In this document: one piece after another, positions 23,193 to 32,093 of the stretch | How the letters are laid out: every line of letters starts with the position of its first letter | Numbering within the stretch: position 1 is the stretch's first letter | Assembly (NCBI GenBank): GCA_938008015.1 | Contig: CALLMA010000049.1 | Location: 1 to 43,766, forward strand | Reading direction: 5' to 3' | DNA from: an uncultured Celeribacter sp. | GTDB taxonomy: Bacteria; Pseudomonadota; Alphaproteobacteria; Rhodobacterales; Rhodobacteraceae | Length of the DNA stretch: 43,766 bases | The notes under the pieces: model-generated | Seen by the model: the letters and a program-made list of their open reading frames with translations, nothing else | Databases searched by the model: none | What the model was told of the DNA's origin: nothing | Translations under genes and position numbers: made by a program

Positions 23193-26140
23193 GATAAATC
23201 CTCGCTAAACGGCTCGTCTGAAAGCCCCCACTCACCAAAGCGAGACAAATGCTCATAATCACCTGTATACGTGGTGGATTTTAAAGCGCGCTTCGCTGTG
23301 TATCCAACATCAGGATCATCATAATGTGCTATCAGATTTATGAATTTCGTTTCAAAATCTTTGATTGTATCAAAATCAATATCAAGAATTGTCGTTGCAA
23401 GCGTCTCTTTCAAACTCAGATAAGCAGCCTGACTAACATGCCCCTTCCCAAGCCCATCAAATTTTCCATGAAACATAAGTATGGCTTCGAGATAAAGCTG
23501 AATATTGAAATATTTAGCCTGTTTGCCTGAGGGAGGATCGCCTGATTTATAATCATACAAAATGTAAGAACCATCATCAGCGGCATCAATGCGGTCTGCT
23601 TTACAAGTCAGCGAGAAATCTATTTCAGGAAAATGCATAGCGCCCTTTGCTTCCAGCGCTTTGACGCAGGCGTTTTGTGCGCGTGAGAGCTCGTCTTCAA
23701 TGAGATTGGAAGCAATGCGTTGGATGCGCGCCATCCAGACACGCTTCGCAGATTGCCAAATCACATCCTCATCAAGAACAGTCTTTGCAATCGTGAGAAA
23801 AAGATCGAGATTGAGATCAACGCGGCCATCAAGAGGCGTTGATAGAAATAACTCCATGATTTTATGGAGAGCCGTCCCGCGATCTGCAGGGGAAGGGGAT
23901 GTGATAATAGGGTCTAACTTTGATATTTTGAGAATTCTATTGGCATAGATTTCATAAGGGTCGCGGATGAGGGTTTCAATTTTTGTGACAGATAATTGAC
24001 GCGGACGTGCCTCAAGAGGGGGGCGAGGGCTTGGCCTTTGTGCAGGGGCAACTTCTGTTTCTGGGCGATCAACCAGATGCGCCAAATCTATCCAATATTG
24101 TCCGCGATGCGCCATATCTTCAAGGCAAGATTTCGCGTCTTCTGACATGCCGGATAATAGGTTTGTTAGGCGCAAAAGCCACCTTGATGGGATGGTTTCG
24201 GCCTCTGCATTGCGCTTTGCTCGCGATAAAATCACTTTGGGCGCAGCGACCGCTTGCTGAAAGTCATGCGCAGATAGGCCAATCAATTTCTCTGGTGTGG
24301 GCAGGCCCGCTTGCTGCCGCATGCCGCGACTGAGCCAAGGATCTTGCCCTGCAGCTTGAGGCCAAACGCCTTCATTTAAGCCTCCCAATATCACAAGATC
24401 AGCATTCAATGAGCGCGCCTCTAATGTGCCCCAAATCAGAATATTCGGATGCTTTGGGCTGGGATCTCGCGTGATGGCACGTGCAAAAATGGACAGAAAA
24501 ATATCAGCAAACTCACCTGCGCTCAGCAGACCTGCACTCTCAGAAACGCGCTTCATTTCTGTAATTTGGCGCAGAGCCTCACGCCCCGCAGCTTGCGCCC
24601 ATAGCTCATCCATCACACTGCTGTGCGGACCACGAACGAATTCTTGGGCGATGTTGATTGCTTGATCTAAATAGGTCTTAAAATCTGCTTTGAGGGGCGC
24701 ATCAAAAAGCGTCAGTATCTTTGAGACCCACTGCGCCCAATCTTGGCGGCGCAAAAGATCATCTTCATCTTTATAGCTGTGCTTGGCCCAGCTTGTCAGA
24801 TGAGTGGCTTCCAAGACAGGAAGGTTCTTCTTGCGAAGATAGACTTCGAGTTCTCTTGTCCATAATAGATGATAGCCTCTTTGCTCAAAGGCATCGTTTT
24901 TCCCGCGTGAACAAAGCGGGTGTTTGAGCATGATTAATATGTCTGAAGCGCTTAAATCGGCTCCAAATGCGCTTACGATATGGCGAAATAATCTGCCGGG
25001 GGGCGTCTGACCCAGTGGAATTCCTGCGCTATCATCTGGCGCAATCTGCCATTTTTTTAACAGGGCGCTCACGCGTCTCGCAAGGTCGCGATCAGGCGTG
25101 ATCAACGCAGCTTTCGTGTTCGTTTCGATGGCTTCACGCAGTGCTAAAGCGACAGAAATAGACTCTAATCTTGGGTCTGGTGCCTCTATCAAGGTGATAT
25201 CTTGCGTCGCTTTCGAGATGCCTTTGAATTTAGGTCCCTCTATCATCCATTGATTTGTGACGGGAGCGGGACGCAGAGATAGGGAGATGAGGGCGTTGCG
25301 CCGTTCTGAAGGTGGTGCCATATCATGCCAGCGCTTGATGTGCGCATTATCTTCTTTATGTTTAAGAAGATCAACAAAACGCGATTGTGGATGCTCATTT
25401 AGATTATTTTTTGCAATCCGGTTGATGATGTTTTCTGGATTATCAAAATCAACACCTGGCAATATCACGGCGCCATATTTTTGATTGGTGAGTAAATGGG
25501 CAAAGCGCGCTGTTGGTTTGCGAGAAGCCGTTGAGCCGACCAGTAAAATAGGTGCAGTTGGTGGCGTAGCGGTCCATTTTTGCTCAAGTAGATCGATGAT
25601 GATGTTCTGGCGCGCTTCAATGGAGATCAGATCTTTAGCGTCTGGATTAATATAATCGCAAGCGATGCGAACAAATTGCAACGCCTTTTCCCAATGCCCT
25701 GAGGCATCTTGAATGTTCAAATTCTCAAAATCTTCTATGAAGACGCCTTCTTCTTGCATCTCAGACATCAGCGCCGCAAGACTATCTGCCAAATCATAGA
25801 CGGAAGATTTAATCGAAAATCGCGGCTCTTTTTCAAGAAATAAACGTATGATTTGACTAAGTTCGAGACGAATTTTCAAACTCGAAGCAACATCGGGCAG
25901 CGCCTTTGCGTGCGAGCCTTTTCCAAGCTCTGAGATAAGTTTGACTTGAGGTAAAAACCGCGGCACGCCATCATTGAAAGCCGCAAGAATATCTTTCTTC
26001 ATGCGAGACGTGTTGACGAAAATCTGTGTGCGCGCCAGCATTTCAGGAGGCGCATCTTTTAAACGCTCCAATAGGCCGTTTTTAATGCCTTCAGGATAAT
26101 TTACACCGCACGGCAGGCCATAAAAACAGTTTTCAAACAT
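23189..26140 (-). CDS. addB: Double-strand break repair protein AddB
   Basis: 983-residue partner of AddA with an inactive helicase-like body and a C-terminal RecB-family nuclease (YILYDYKSG; FSLTCKADRID). The frame opens at 26167, but ATG 26140 is preceded by TTGAGG, and the protein then begins MFENCFYGLPCGVNYPEG like its relatives. No Walker A is present at the N terminus, as expected for alphaproteobacterial AddB. The iron-sulfur cysteines of Firmicute AddB are absent: Asp stands in IRDPYEIYA, and GDYEHLSRFGEW replaces the C-terminal Cys cluster. It overlaps the murU-like gene by eight bases. Confidence 0.94.
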   Translation of the reverse strand: MFENCFYGLPCGVNYPEGIKNGLLERLKDAPPEMLARTQIFVNTSRMKKDILAAFNDGVPRFLPQVKLISELGKGSHAKALPDVASSLKIRLELSQIIRLFLEKEPRFSIKSSVYDLADSLAALMSEMQEEGVFIEDFENLNIQDASGHWEKALQFVRIACDYINPDAKDLISIEARQNIIIDLLEQKWTATPPTAPILLVGSTASRKPTARFAHLLTNQKYGAVILPGVDFDNPENIINRIAKNNLNEHPQSRFVDLLKHKEDNAHIKRWHDMAPPSERRNALISLSLRPAPVTNQWMIEGPKFKGISKATQDITLIEAPDPRLESISVALALREAIETNTKAALITPDRDLARRVSALLKKWQIAPDDSAGIPLGQTPPGRLFRHIVSAFGADLSASDILIMLKHPLCSRGKNDAFEQRGYHLLWTRELEVYLRKKNLPVLEATHLTSWAKHSYKDEDDLLRRQDWAQWVSKILTLFDAPLKADFKTYLDQAINIAQEFVRGPHSSVMDELWAQAAGREALRQITEMKRVSESAGLLSAGEFADIFLSIFARAITRDPSPKHPNILIWGTLEARSLNADLVILGGLNEGVWPQAAGQDPWLSRGMRQQAGLPTPEKLIGLSAHDFQQAVAAPKVILSRAKRNAEAETIPSRWLLRLTNLLSGMSEDAKSCLEDMAHRGQYWIDLAHLVDRPETEVAPAQRPSPRPPLEARPRQLSVTKIETLIRDPYEIYANRILKISKLDPIITSPSPADRGTALHKIMELFLSTPLDGRVDLNLDLFLTIAKTVLDEDVIWQSAKRVWMARIQRIASNLIEDELSRAQNACVKALEAKGAMHFPEIDFSLTCKADRIDAADDGSYILYDYKSGDPPSGKQAKYFNIQLYLEAILMFHGKFDGLGKGHVSQAAYLSLKETLATTILDIDFDTIKDFETKFINLIAHYDDPDVGYTAKRALKSTTYTGDYEHLSRFGEWGLSDEPFSEDLS

Positions 26141-26816
26141 GACGTGCCTCAAGTTGTTTTTGTGCAATCACAAGGCCTTCAGGGTGACCAACATCGCACC
26201 AATGCCCTGTATATTGCGTGCCATAAATTCGCCCCTGTTCAAACAGCCGATTCCAAATCACATTCAATGAAAAATGCGTTTTATCAACGCCATCCAAAAC
26301 ATTCGTCTTGATGATTTGAAGCCCAGTATAAACAGTCCGATGGCCGCGGCGTAATCTCATATCAGCGTCTATATCAAAATCGCCATTTCCGAGATGCGCA
26401 TAGGTTTTCTCTATTGGAACGGTCAATAATAATGCATCCATTTTTTCTGGCTGCCAAGCTTTTAACAAGCTTTCGTATGCGCAAGGGCCTAGCCAGATTG
26501 CATCGGTGTTCATGGTATAGATCGCGTCTGATTTTAAAGCGGATAGTGCATTTTTAAGCCCGCCTCCCGTTTCCAATATCTCAGGCTCATATAAGCCGTG
26601 AATATTTAAGGTGTGAAAGGGGGCAGAAAATTGATCTGCAAGATAATGCGTATTGGCGACTTTTTTAATATCGCTTGGCAGCTGCGCAACAGCGTGTTCA
26701 AGTAGGGTCTTATCACCAACCTTGAGCAGTGGTTTCGGTGTGTCTTGAGTAAGCTTTCCCATTCGTGTGCCTAAACCTGCACAAAATATCATGGCAGCAG
26801 TGGGTAAGTTCCGCAT
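26133..26816 (-). CDS. murU: MurNAc-1-phosphate uridylyltransferase-like nucleotidyltransferase (MurU family)
   Basis: 227-residue cytoplasmic sugar-nucleotidyltransferase. The signature MIFCAGLGTRMGKLTQDTPK with KPLL (about residues 9-30) is the nucleotide-binding loop. NTDAIWLG holds the metal-binding Asp, and GHWCDVGHPEGL closes the domain. The frame opens at 26930; ATG 26816 (MRNLPTAAM) is preferred from the family's usual N terminus, though neither it nor 26792 has a clear ribosome site. It overlaps the kinase-like gene upstream by 28 bases. The kinase plus MurU pair performs cell-wall sugar recycling to UDP-MurNAc in pseudomonads (known); the same role here is inferred. Confidence 0.8.
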   Translation of the reverse strand: MRNLPTAAMIFCAGLGTRMGKLTQDTPKPLLKVGDKTLLEHAVAQLPSDIKKVANTHYLADQFSAPFHTLNIHGLYEPEILETGGGLKNALSALKSDAIYTMNTDAIWLGPCAYESLLKAWQPEKMDALLLTVPIEKTYAHLGNGDFDIDADMRLRRGHRTVYTGLQIIKTNVLDGVDKTHFSLNVIWNRLFEQGRIYGTQYTGHWCDVGHPEGLVIAQKQLEARHV

Positions 26817-27829
26817 TTGTCTTTTAGCACTTTCAGGTTTGTATGGGTTGGTTGTGGCAAAGCCGTGTCTAAAAATTCTTTGAGGTTGACCAAATCTGGA
26901 TGTTGCAAATCTTGCTGTAAATGCCGCCAAACTTCGGGAATGAAATCGACATAATGCGGCTTCTTAAAATGCAGTGACATGCGAGAAAAAATCATCAGTA
27001 TTCGCAGATTGCGTTGCACTGAGCAGATTGCGAAATCACGTTCGAAAGCATCTTGATCCAATCGCAGCTGACGCTGAAATAGACGCTTACAATGCTCTTT
27101 GAGCTCGTTTGAGATAGGGCGTCTGCAATCTGTGACGAGGGAGACTAAATCATAAACGAGCGGACCAATCATAGCATCTTGAAAATCAAGCAGGCCCACG
27201 CGCTGATTTTCGGTTCTATTTGGGAGCCATATCAGATTTTGTGCATGGAAATCCCGAAGCATGGTGCATTGCTGTGTCGATAAGTTGTGGATTAATTCGT
27301 CGAGCATTTGAATACACGTTTCTCGATCAGAATCGACCCTAACCTTGGCAATTGGCTCTACATACCATTCAAAAACAGTCGCTGAGATGTCACTCATTTG
27401 TGGTCGAAAATCATGAGCCTGTGGAAGTGTTTTACAAGTGGCGAGATGCGCGAGCGCAAGCACCGCACTCTCATAAAGCTGGATTTCTTTAGCGGGTGAG
27501 TGCAAGCACATCTGATCAAAGAGGTTATCCCCAAAGTCTTCAAGAAGAAGGAAGCCATTTTTTGGATCGATTTTGTAGATGATGGGCGCAGTAAGGGCGC
27601 AATCGTTAAGATATTGTGCCACCTCGGCAAAGCGCGACACCTCTTGCCCTATCTCCGGCGCGGCATCCATTAAAACCGCCGTTTGCTTTGTTGTTGGGTC
27701 TTCAAGGCGGTAGTAAACACGCCCAGATGCGTCGCCTGCCAAAGGCGTTAGGCGCGCATTTTCATAAGGCGTTTTTTGTAAAAACCCTTGTTGCAATATT
27801 TGGCGGGAGTGAGCGCTAGTCGATATCAT
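26789..27829 (-). CDS. amgK: AmgK-like sugar kinase (aminoglycoside phosphotransferase fold)
   Basis: 346-residue kinase of the APH/ChoK fold. The catalytic loop LRDFHAQNLIWL (191-202; Asp193, Asn198) and the metal-binding GLLDFQDAMIGPLVYDL (about 212-228; Asp215) are intact. The N-terminal lobe has LAGDASGRVYYRL, typical of the group annotated N-acetylmuramate/N-acetylglucosamine kinase. Pairing with the overlapping MurU-like gene supports anomeric MurNAc kinase activity in peptidoglycan recycling, upstream of fosfomycin-sensitive MurA. In many alphaproteobacteria a tsaE gene precedes this pair, as I recall; here rlmN does. Confidence 0.78.
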   Translation of the reverse strand: MISTSAHSRQILQQGFLQKTPYENARLTPLAGDASGRVYYRLEDPTTKQTAVLMDAAPEIGQEVSRFAEVAQYLNDCALTAPIIYKIDPKNGFLLLEDFGDNLFDQMCLHSPAKEIQLYESAVLALAHLATCKTLPQAHDFRPQMSDISATVFEWYVEPIAKVRVDSDRETCIQMLDELIHNLSTQQCTMLRDFHAQNLIWLPNRTENQRVGLLDFQDAMIGPLVYDLVSLVTDCRRPISNELKEHCKRLFQRQLRLDQDAFERDFAICSVQRNLRILMIFSRMSLHFKKPHYVDFIPEVWRHLQQDLQHPDLVNLKEFLDTALPQPTHTNLKVLKDKCGTYPLLP

Positions 27830-27890
27830 AGTGCAACATTAACATGCCTGAAGTGATAGGCAAGCAACACAGAAGCATTTTGAAATCAGA

Positions 27891-29072
27891 TTAGCGACGC
27901 GCAGCTTCTGCCTCGATTTGTTTGCGAGATTTTCTTTCGCGTTCCGTCGCTGATTTCAGCTGACCACATGCCGCCATAATATCTTCGCCGCGCGTGGCAC
28001 GGATTGGAGATGCATATCCGGCATTCATTAAGATAGAAGAAAAGGCTCTAATCCTATTGTTCGAGCTGCGTTTATATGCTGATCCTGGCCATTCATTGAA
28101 AGGAATGAGGTTCACTTTGGCGGGGATGCCTTCAAGAAGTTCGACCAATCTATGTGCGTCTTCATCCGTATCATTCACGCCGTGCAGCATCACGTATTCA
28201 AAGGTTATGCGCTCAGAATTGCTAACTTTTGGGTATTCACGCAGCGCCTCAAGAAGCGCTTCTATATTCCATTTTTTATTGATAGGAACAAGAATATCGC
28301 GTGTTTCATCATTTGTTGCGTGGAAAGAAACGGCCAAGAGGCAGCCAATCTCTTCTGCGGTGCGATGAATTTCTGGCACGATGCCTGATGTGGAGAGCGT
28401 GATGCGTCGTCGACCCAATTGAATGCCCTCAGGATCCATAACAATTTTCATCGCGTCGCGCACATTTTCAAAATTATAAAGAGGCTCGCCCATTCCCATC
28501 AAAACGATATTTGAAAGCAATCTCGGCGCACCTGTAACTGTGCCGCTTTTAGGCCATTCATCAAGATCATCGCGCGCCATCATAACTTGCCCAACGATCT
28601 CATCAGCCGTTAGGTTGCGAACCAGCTTTTGCGTTCCAGTATGACAGAAAGAGCAGGTGAGCGTGCAACCAACCTGCGAAGAGATACATAATGTGCCTCT
28701 ATTTTCTTCAGGAATATAAACAACTTCCACCTCATGACCGCCATTAATACGGACAAGATATTTGCGCGTACCATCCGTGGAAACTTGTTTTGAAACGACC
28801 TCTGGAATTCGAATTTCAAAGCTTTCTTCAAGCTGTGCGCGGAAGGCTTTTGAAAGATTTGTCATCTTATCAAAATCACGCACACCCCATTGATAAATCC
28901 ATTGCCAGATTTGCCCAGTGCGCATTTTGGCTTGCTTTTCAGGCGTGCCGCTTTCAATGAGCGCTTGGCGCATGCCATCGCGGGACAAACCGACAAGATT
29001 GATCTTGCCTGTCGTTTCGAGCTTTCTCGGGAATGTCATCACATCCTGCGTGATTGGTGCGCTGGGTTTCAT
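27891..29072 (-). CDS. rlmN: Dual-specificity 23S rRNA/tRNA adenine-C2 methyltransferase RlmN
   Basis: 393-residue radical-SAM enzyme methylating C2 of A2503 in 23S rRNA and A37 in some tRNAs. The cluster-binding cysteines are C136, C140 and C143 (CTLTCSFC). The methyl-carrying cysteine is in [11 protein letters not shown] near the C terminus, and [13 protein letters not shown] is the SAM-binding GEP motif. ATG 29072 gives the roseobacter-type N terminus ([12 protein letters not shown]) and has GTGAG upstream; the ATG at 29111 has no ribosome site. The C-terminal tail is basic. Confidence 0.95.
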   Translation of the reverse strand: MKPSAPITQDVMTFPRKLETTGKINLVGLSRDGMRQALIESGTPEKQAKMRTGQIWQWIYQWGVRDFDKMTNLSKAFRAQLEESFEIRIPEVVSKQVSTDGTRKYLVRINGGHEVEVVYIPEENRGTLCISSQVGCTLTCSFCHTGTQKLVRNLTADEIVGQVMMARDDLDEWPKSGTVTGAPRLLSNIVLMGMGEPLYNFENVRDAMKIVMDPEGIQLGRRRITLSTSGIVPEIHRTAEEIGCLLAVSFHATNDETRDILVPINKKWNIEALLEALREYPKVSNSERITFEYVMLHGVNDTDEDAHRLVELLEGIPAKVNLIPFNEWPGSAYKRSSNNRIRAFSSILMNAGYASPIRATRGEDIMAACGQLKSATERERKSRKQIEAEAARR

Positions 29073-29203
29073 TAGAATACTCACTGACTGATATTGGCTT
29101 TGGCTCACCATATAGCGGTTTGTTCGCTCTTTGGAAAGCGGGAGGGGCTAGAATTGGGTATTAAACCAAAATCAACATTAACGTTTCATTTTTAGCTATG
29201 AGA

Positions 29204-30142
29204 TTACTTAAAGAAATCTGTATCAATTTCGCAAAGTATTTCTTGCGCCAGCGTTATGCCGCAGGCTTCTGCCTCAGAAATATGCGCAATAATCTCTTTG
29301 CTGACCTCTTCACTGCCATCTGTGCGAAGCACTTGACCTTTCAAATGAATTTGCTCGCCTTTGATGCGCGCAATGCCTGCAATGGGAGTTTGGCATGAGC
29401 CATCGAGCTCTTTTAAAAAAGCTCTTTCAGCTTGCATTTGCAGCGCAGTTTCTCGGTGATTTAAAGGGGCAATAATTTCTTTTGTAACGCGGTCATCTGT
29501 GCGCCGCTCGATGCTGATGACACCTTGGGCAACGGCAGGGAGCATGTCTTGCGAAAGAATTTCATGCGCGGGGGTATTCTCTTGGCCTAAACGATTTAAT
29601 CCCGCCATCGCGAGAAAAGTAGCCTCTGCAAGGCCTGCATCTAGCTTTTGCAAACGCGTTTGAACGGAACCGCGAAATTCAATGACGTTGAGGTCTGGGC
29701 GTTGATTTAAAAGCTGCGCTTTTCGGCGCAAACTAGACGTTCCCACAGTTGCCCCCATAGGGAGCTCTGGGATGGATTTATAGGATTTGCTGACAAAGGC
29801 ATCATGAGGATTTTCGCGCTTTAAGAAAACATCTAGGGTCAGCCCCTCAGGCTGCTCAACAGCCATATCCTTTGTTGAATGAACGGCGATATCAACATGG
29901 CCGTTGAGGAGATGCTCTTCAATTTCCTTCGAAAACAAACCCTTGCCGCCAAGAGCGCGCAAAGAACGATCTTGTACGCGATCTCCCAAAGTGGATTGAG
30001 GCACGATCTCAAAGGCATCCTCAGGCAAATTATGAGCACGCATGAGTAAGTTGCGCACTTCATATGCTTGAGCGAGCGCCAAAGGGGAGGCGCGTGTTCC
30101 AATTTTGAGCGGATTATCTGTTGTCGGTAGATTTTTTGTCAT
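29204..30142 (-). CDS. hemC: Hydroxymethylbilane synthase (porphobilinogen deaminase) HemC
   Basis: 312-residue enzyme polymerising four porphobilinogen units in tetrapyrrole synthesis. The catalytic Asp84 (HVDIAVHSTKD) and the cofactor-bearing Cys250 (ELDGSCQTPIAG) are present, with GTRASPLALAQ at the N terminus and GTSSLRRKAQL in the middle. The usual RGNV motif reads RGSV here (Ser159). The gene is read leftward, away from dnaA, and has no obvious ribosome site at ATG 30142, only an AT-rich TATATAAAT just upstream. Confidence 0.95.
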   Translation of the reverse strand: MTKNLPTTDNPLKIGTRASPLALAQAYEVRNLLMRAHNLPEDAFEIVPQSTLGDRVQDRSLRALGGKGLFSKEIEEHLLNGHVDIAVHSTKDMAVEQPEGLTLDVFLKRENPHDAFVSKSYKSIPELPMGATVGTSSLRRKAQLLNQRPDLNVIEFRGSVQTRLQKLDAGLAEATFLAMAGLNRLGQENTPAHEILSQDMLPAVAQGVISIERRTDDRVTKEIIAPLNHRETALQMQAERAFLKELDGSCQTPIAGIARIKGEQIHLKGQVLRTDGSEEVSKEIIAHISEAEACGITLAQEILCEIDTDFFK

Positions 30143-30221
30143 GATCTTTATTTATATAGGCAAAGCTACAGTGGCAAGCGCAGGGAGAAAAGCAAACGAA
30201 TCTAAATTTTTAATAGGTGCG

Positions 30222-30236
30222 TTAATTTTTGGTTAA
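30222..30236. promoter_or_regulatory. Perfect CtrA-type box upstream of dnaA
   Basis: TTAA, seven bases (TTTTTGG), TTAA: an exact match to the CtrA consensus. A further TTAA at 30210-30213 is separated by eight bases, giving three half-sites in a row. In Caulobacter CtrA binds such boxes at the origin to block initiation (known). In Rhodobacterales CtrA is mainly linked to motility and gene-transfer agents, so the effect here is open. AT-rich context raises the chance of a random match. Confidence 0.5.
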
Positions 30237-30314
30237 AATGGAACAAATTTGATCTGCGCGGCTAAAATAACTTCTTCTACAAGGTTCTGGATCAAAAGAA
30301 GTTTTGAGATTCGT

Positions 30315-30323
30315 TGTGGATAA
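30315..30323 (-). promoter_or_regulatory. Perfect DnaA box
   Basis: TGTGGATAA on the plus strand is the exact complement of the consensus TTATCCACA. It lies 231 bases before the dnaA start and about 80 bases before the AT-rich stretch. It is suitable either for origin binding or for DnaA autoregulation. Confidence 0.75.
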
Positions 30324-30553
30324 ATAAAGAGTCAAGCGAGAAGAACGATTGCGCGCCGCCTCACAAGCTTGTTATCTTCCTTTCTAGCGATTCATCCGAG
30401 TCCCTCATATAAGTCTAAATTTATATCATTTTTATTTTATGATTCATTCATCATTTTATGTATGAATGACAAATTCTTATGGGGTTTTTCGTGTTTGATC
30501 ACATTGCGCCTATGCGCCACAAAAATAGAAAATAAAATGCGGACAGCCGAACA

Positions 30554-31960
30554 ATGAATGCAAATATTTGGGAATTAGCGAAGGGACAGCTTGAAAAGAA
30601 AGTTGGTACTCATAATTTCACGAATTGGATTGAGCCAATTGAATTGAGTGATGTCCAAAATCGAACCGCATTTTTTTCAGTGCCGACCAATTTTATGGCC
30701 AATTGGCTCAATCGTAATTTTGCGGATGCAATTTTAGCTCAGCTCAAGGAAGTCGATGACTCAATCGCGCGTCTGGATTTTCAAGTTTTCAGCCAAAAGC
30801 CAAAAGCATCGGTGCAAAAATTTGAAACCGAGAGCGATGCAGATGTCGCCAAAGAAATAAACGACACACCGGCAGTTAAGCAGCCCGCTCCTAAAAAAAG
30901 CACAAGAAGAGATGAAAAGCTTCCTGGCGCTCCTTTAGATAAGCGCTTTACCTTTGATAACTTTGTTGTCGGGAAGCCAAACGAGCTTGCGCATGCAGCC
31001 GCAAAGCGTGTTGGGGAAGGTGGGGTTGTCACATTTAATCCGCTTTTCCTATATGGTGGTGTTGGCCTTGGTAAGACGCACTTAATGCATGCGATTGCGC
31101 ATGAATTGCAAACCAGCAGCCCTAATTTGAGAGTTGTATATCTCTCAGCTGAGCAATTTATGTATCGTTTTGTTCAGGCGCTTCGCGATAAGCAGATGAT
31201 TGATTTCAAACAAATCTTTAGATCTGTGGATGTGCTAATGGTGGATGATGTCCAATTCATCGCTGGTAAAGACAGTACGCAAGAAGAGTTTTTCCATACC
31301 TTCAATGCGCTTGTAGATCAGGGCAAGCAAATCATTATTTCCGCTGATCGCGCGCCTGGAGAAATTCAAGGCCTCGAAGAACGTATTAAATCGCGCCTGC
31401 AATGCGGCCTTGTTGTTGATTTGCACCCAACAGACTATGAGCTCCGCCTTGGCGTGCTTCAAACAAAGGCAGATAATTACCGCGAGCAATATCCAGAGCT
31501 TGCCTTTGCTGATGGCGTCTTAGAATTTTTGGCCCACCGTATTTCTAGCAACGTGCGTGTGCTTGAAGGCGCTTTGATGCGCTTATTCGCTTATGCCTCG
31601 CTTGTGGGGCGTGAAATTACATTAGATCTGACGCAAGAATGCCTTGCCGATATTCTAAAGGCCTCTGATCGCAAAGTAACCGTCGAAGAAATTCAGAGAA
31701 AAGTATCCGAGCATTTCTCTATTCGCCTTTCCGATATGATTGGCCCAAAACGCGCGAGAACGATCGCGCGCCCACGCCAAATGGCAATGTATCTTTCTAA
31801 GCAGCTAACATCGCGTTCTTTGCCTGAAATTGGGCGTAGATTTGGCGGGCGCGATCATACAACTGTGATGCATGGCGTGCGTAAAATTGAAGAGCTGATT
31901 GTGAGCGATAGTCAAATATCAGAAGATGTTGAAATGTTACGTCGCGCTTTGGAGGCGTGA
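30554..31960 (+). CDS. dnaA: Chromosomal replication initiator DnaA
   Basis: 468-residue AAA+ initiator. Domain I (residues 1 to about 80, IWELAKGQLEKKVGTHNFTNW) is followed by a short charged domain II (about 85-125). The AAA+ domain has Walker A GGVGLGKTH (168-176) and Walker B VLMVDDVQFIAGK. C-terminal domain IV carries the signature GGRDHTTVMHGVRKIEE that reads DnaA boxes. The ATG has a poor ribosome site. A six-codon frame at 30537-30557 ends in an ATGA overlap with it and might couple translation. The upstream 411 bases hold DnaA, CtrA and GANTC sites. Confidence 0.98.
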   Translation: MNANIWELAKGQLEKKVGTHNFTNWIEPIELSDVQNRTAFFSVPTNFMANWLNRNFADAILAQLKEVDDSIARLDFQVFSQKPKASVQKFETESDADVAKEINDTPAVKQPAPKKSTRRDEKLPGAPLDKRFTFDNFVVGKPNELAHAAAKRVGEGGVVTFNPLFLYGGVGLGKTHLMHAIAHELQTSSPNLRVVYLSAEQFMYRFVQALRDKQMIDFKQIFRSVDVLMVDDVQFIAGKDSTQEEFFHTFNALVDQGKQIIISADRAPGEIQGLEERIKSRLQCGLVVDLHPTDYELRLGVLQTKADNYREQYPELAFADGVLEFLAHRISSNVRVLEGALMRLFAYASLVGREITLDLTQECLADILKASDRKVTVEEIQRKVSEHFSIRLSDMIGPKRARTIARPRQMAMYLSKQLTSRSLPEIGRRFGGRDHTTVMHGVRKIEELIVSDSQISEDVEMLRRALEA

Positions 31961-32093
31961 TCACATAGCTTGCGTATAATGCGCTTGACCTAGGCGTTGT
32001 TACTTCTATCAATAACATTAAAGAAAACTTGCGCTTTTAGAGGGATAGTTTACGATCATTCCTCCAAGCGAATTGAGACAGTATGAGGATCGC

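Larger units (their letters stand above)
30143..30553. other. hemC-dnaA intergenic region: candidate replication origin and/or dnaA control region
   Basis: This 411-bp non-coding stretch lies where gene direction switches from all minus (17432-30142) to all plus (30554-37222). It contains a perfect DnaA box (30315-30323) and a perfect TTAA-N7-TTAA CtrA-type box (30222-30236). Six GANTC sites start at 30198, 30308, 30329, 30389, 30398 and 30441. The palindrome ACAAGCTTGT is at 30363-30372. A strongly AT-rich segment (about 30405-30480) could serve as unwinding element, and within it TCATTCAT / ATGAATGA forms an inverted repeat (30444-30469). Only one exact DnaA box is visible, so an origin is plausible but unproven; cell-cycle control of dnaA is the alternative. 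No RNA gene is seen. Confidence 0.5.

Noticed and set aside
30369-30557. 62-codon open frame upstream of dnaA
   Set aside because: Lies in AT-rich regulatory DNA, has no ribosome site and shows no recognisable protein feature. Only its last six codons (from 30537) are kept as a possible leader.
31975-31980. TATAAT just after dnaA as a dnaN promoter
   Set aside because: No acceptable -35 at 16-18 bases upstream; the TTGACC/TATCAA pair slightly downstream is a better but still weak candidate.
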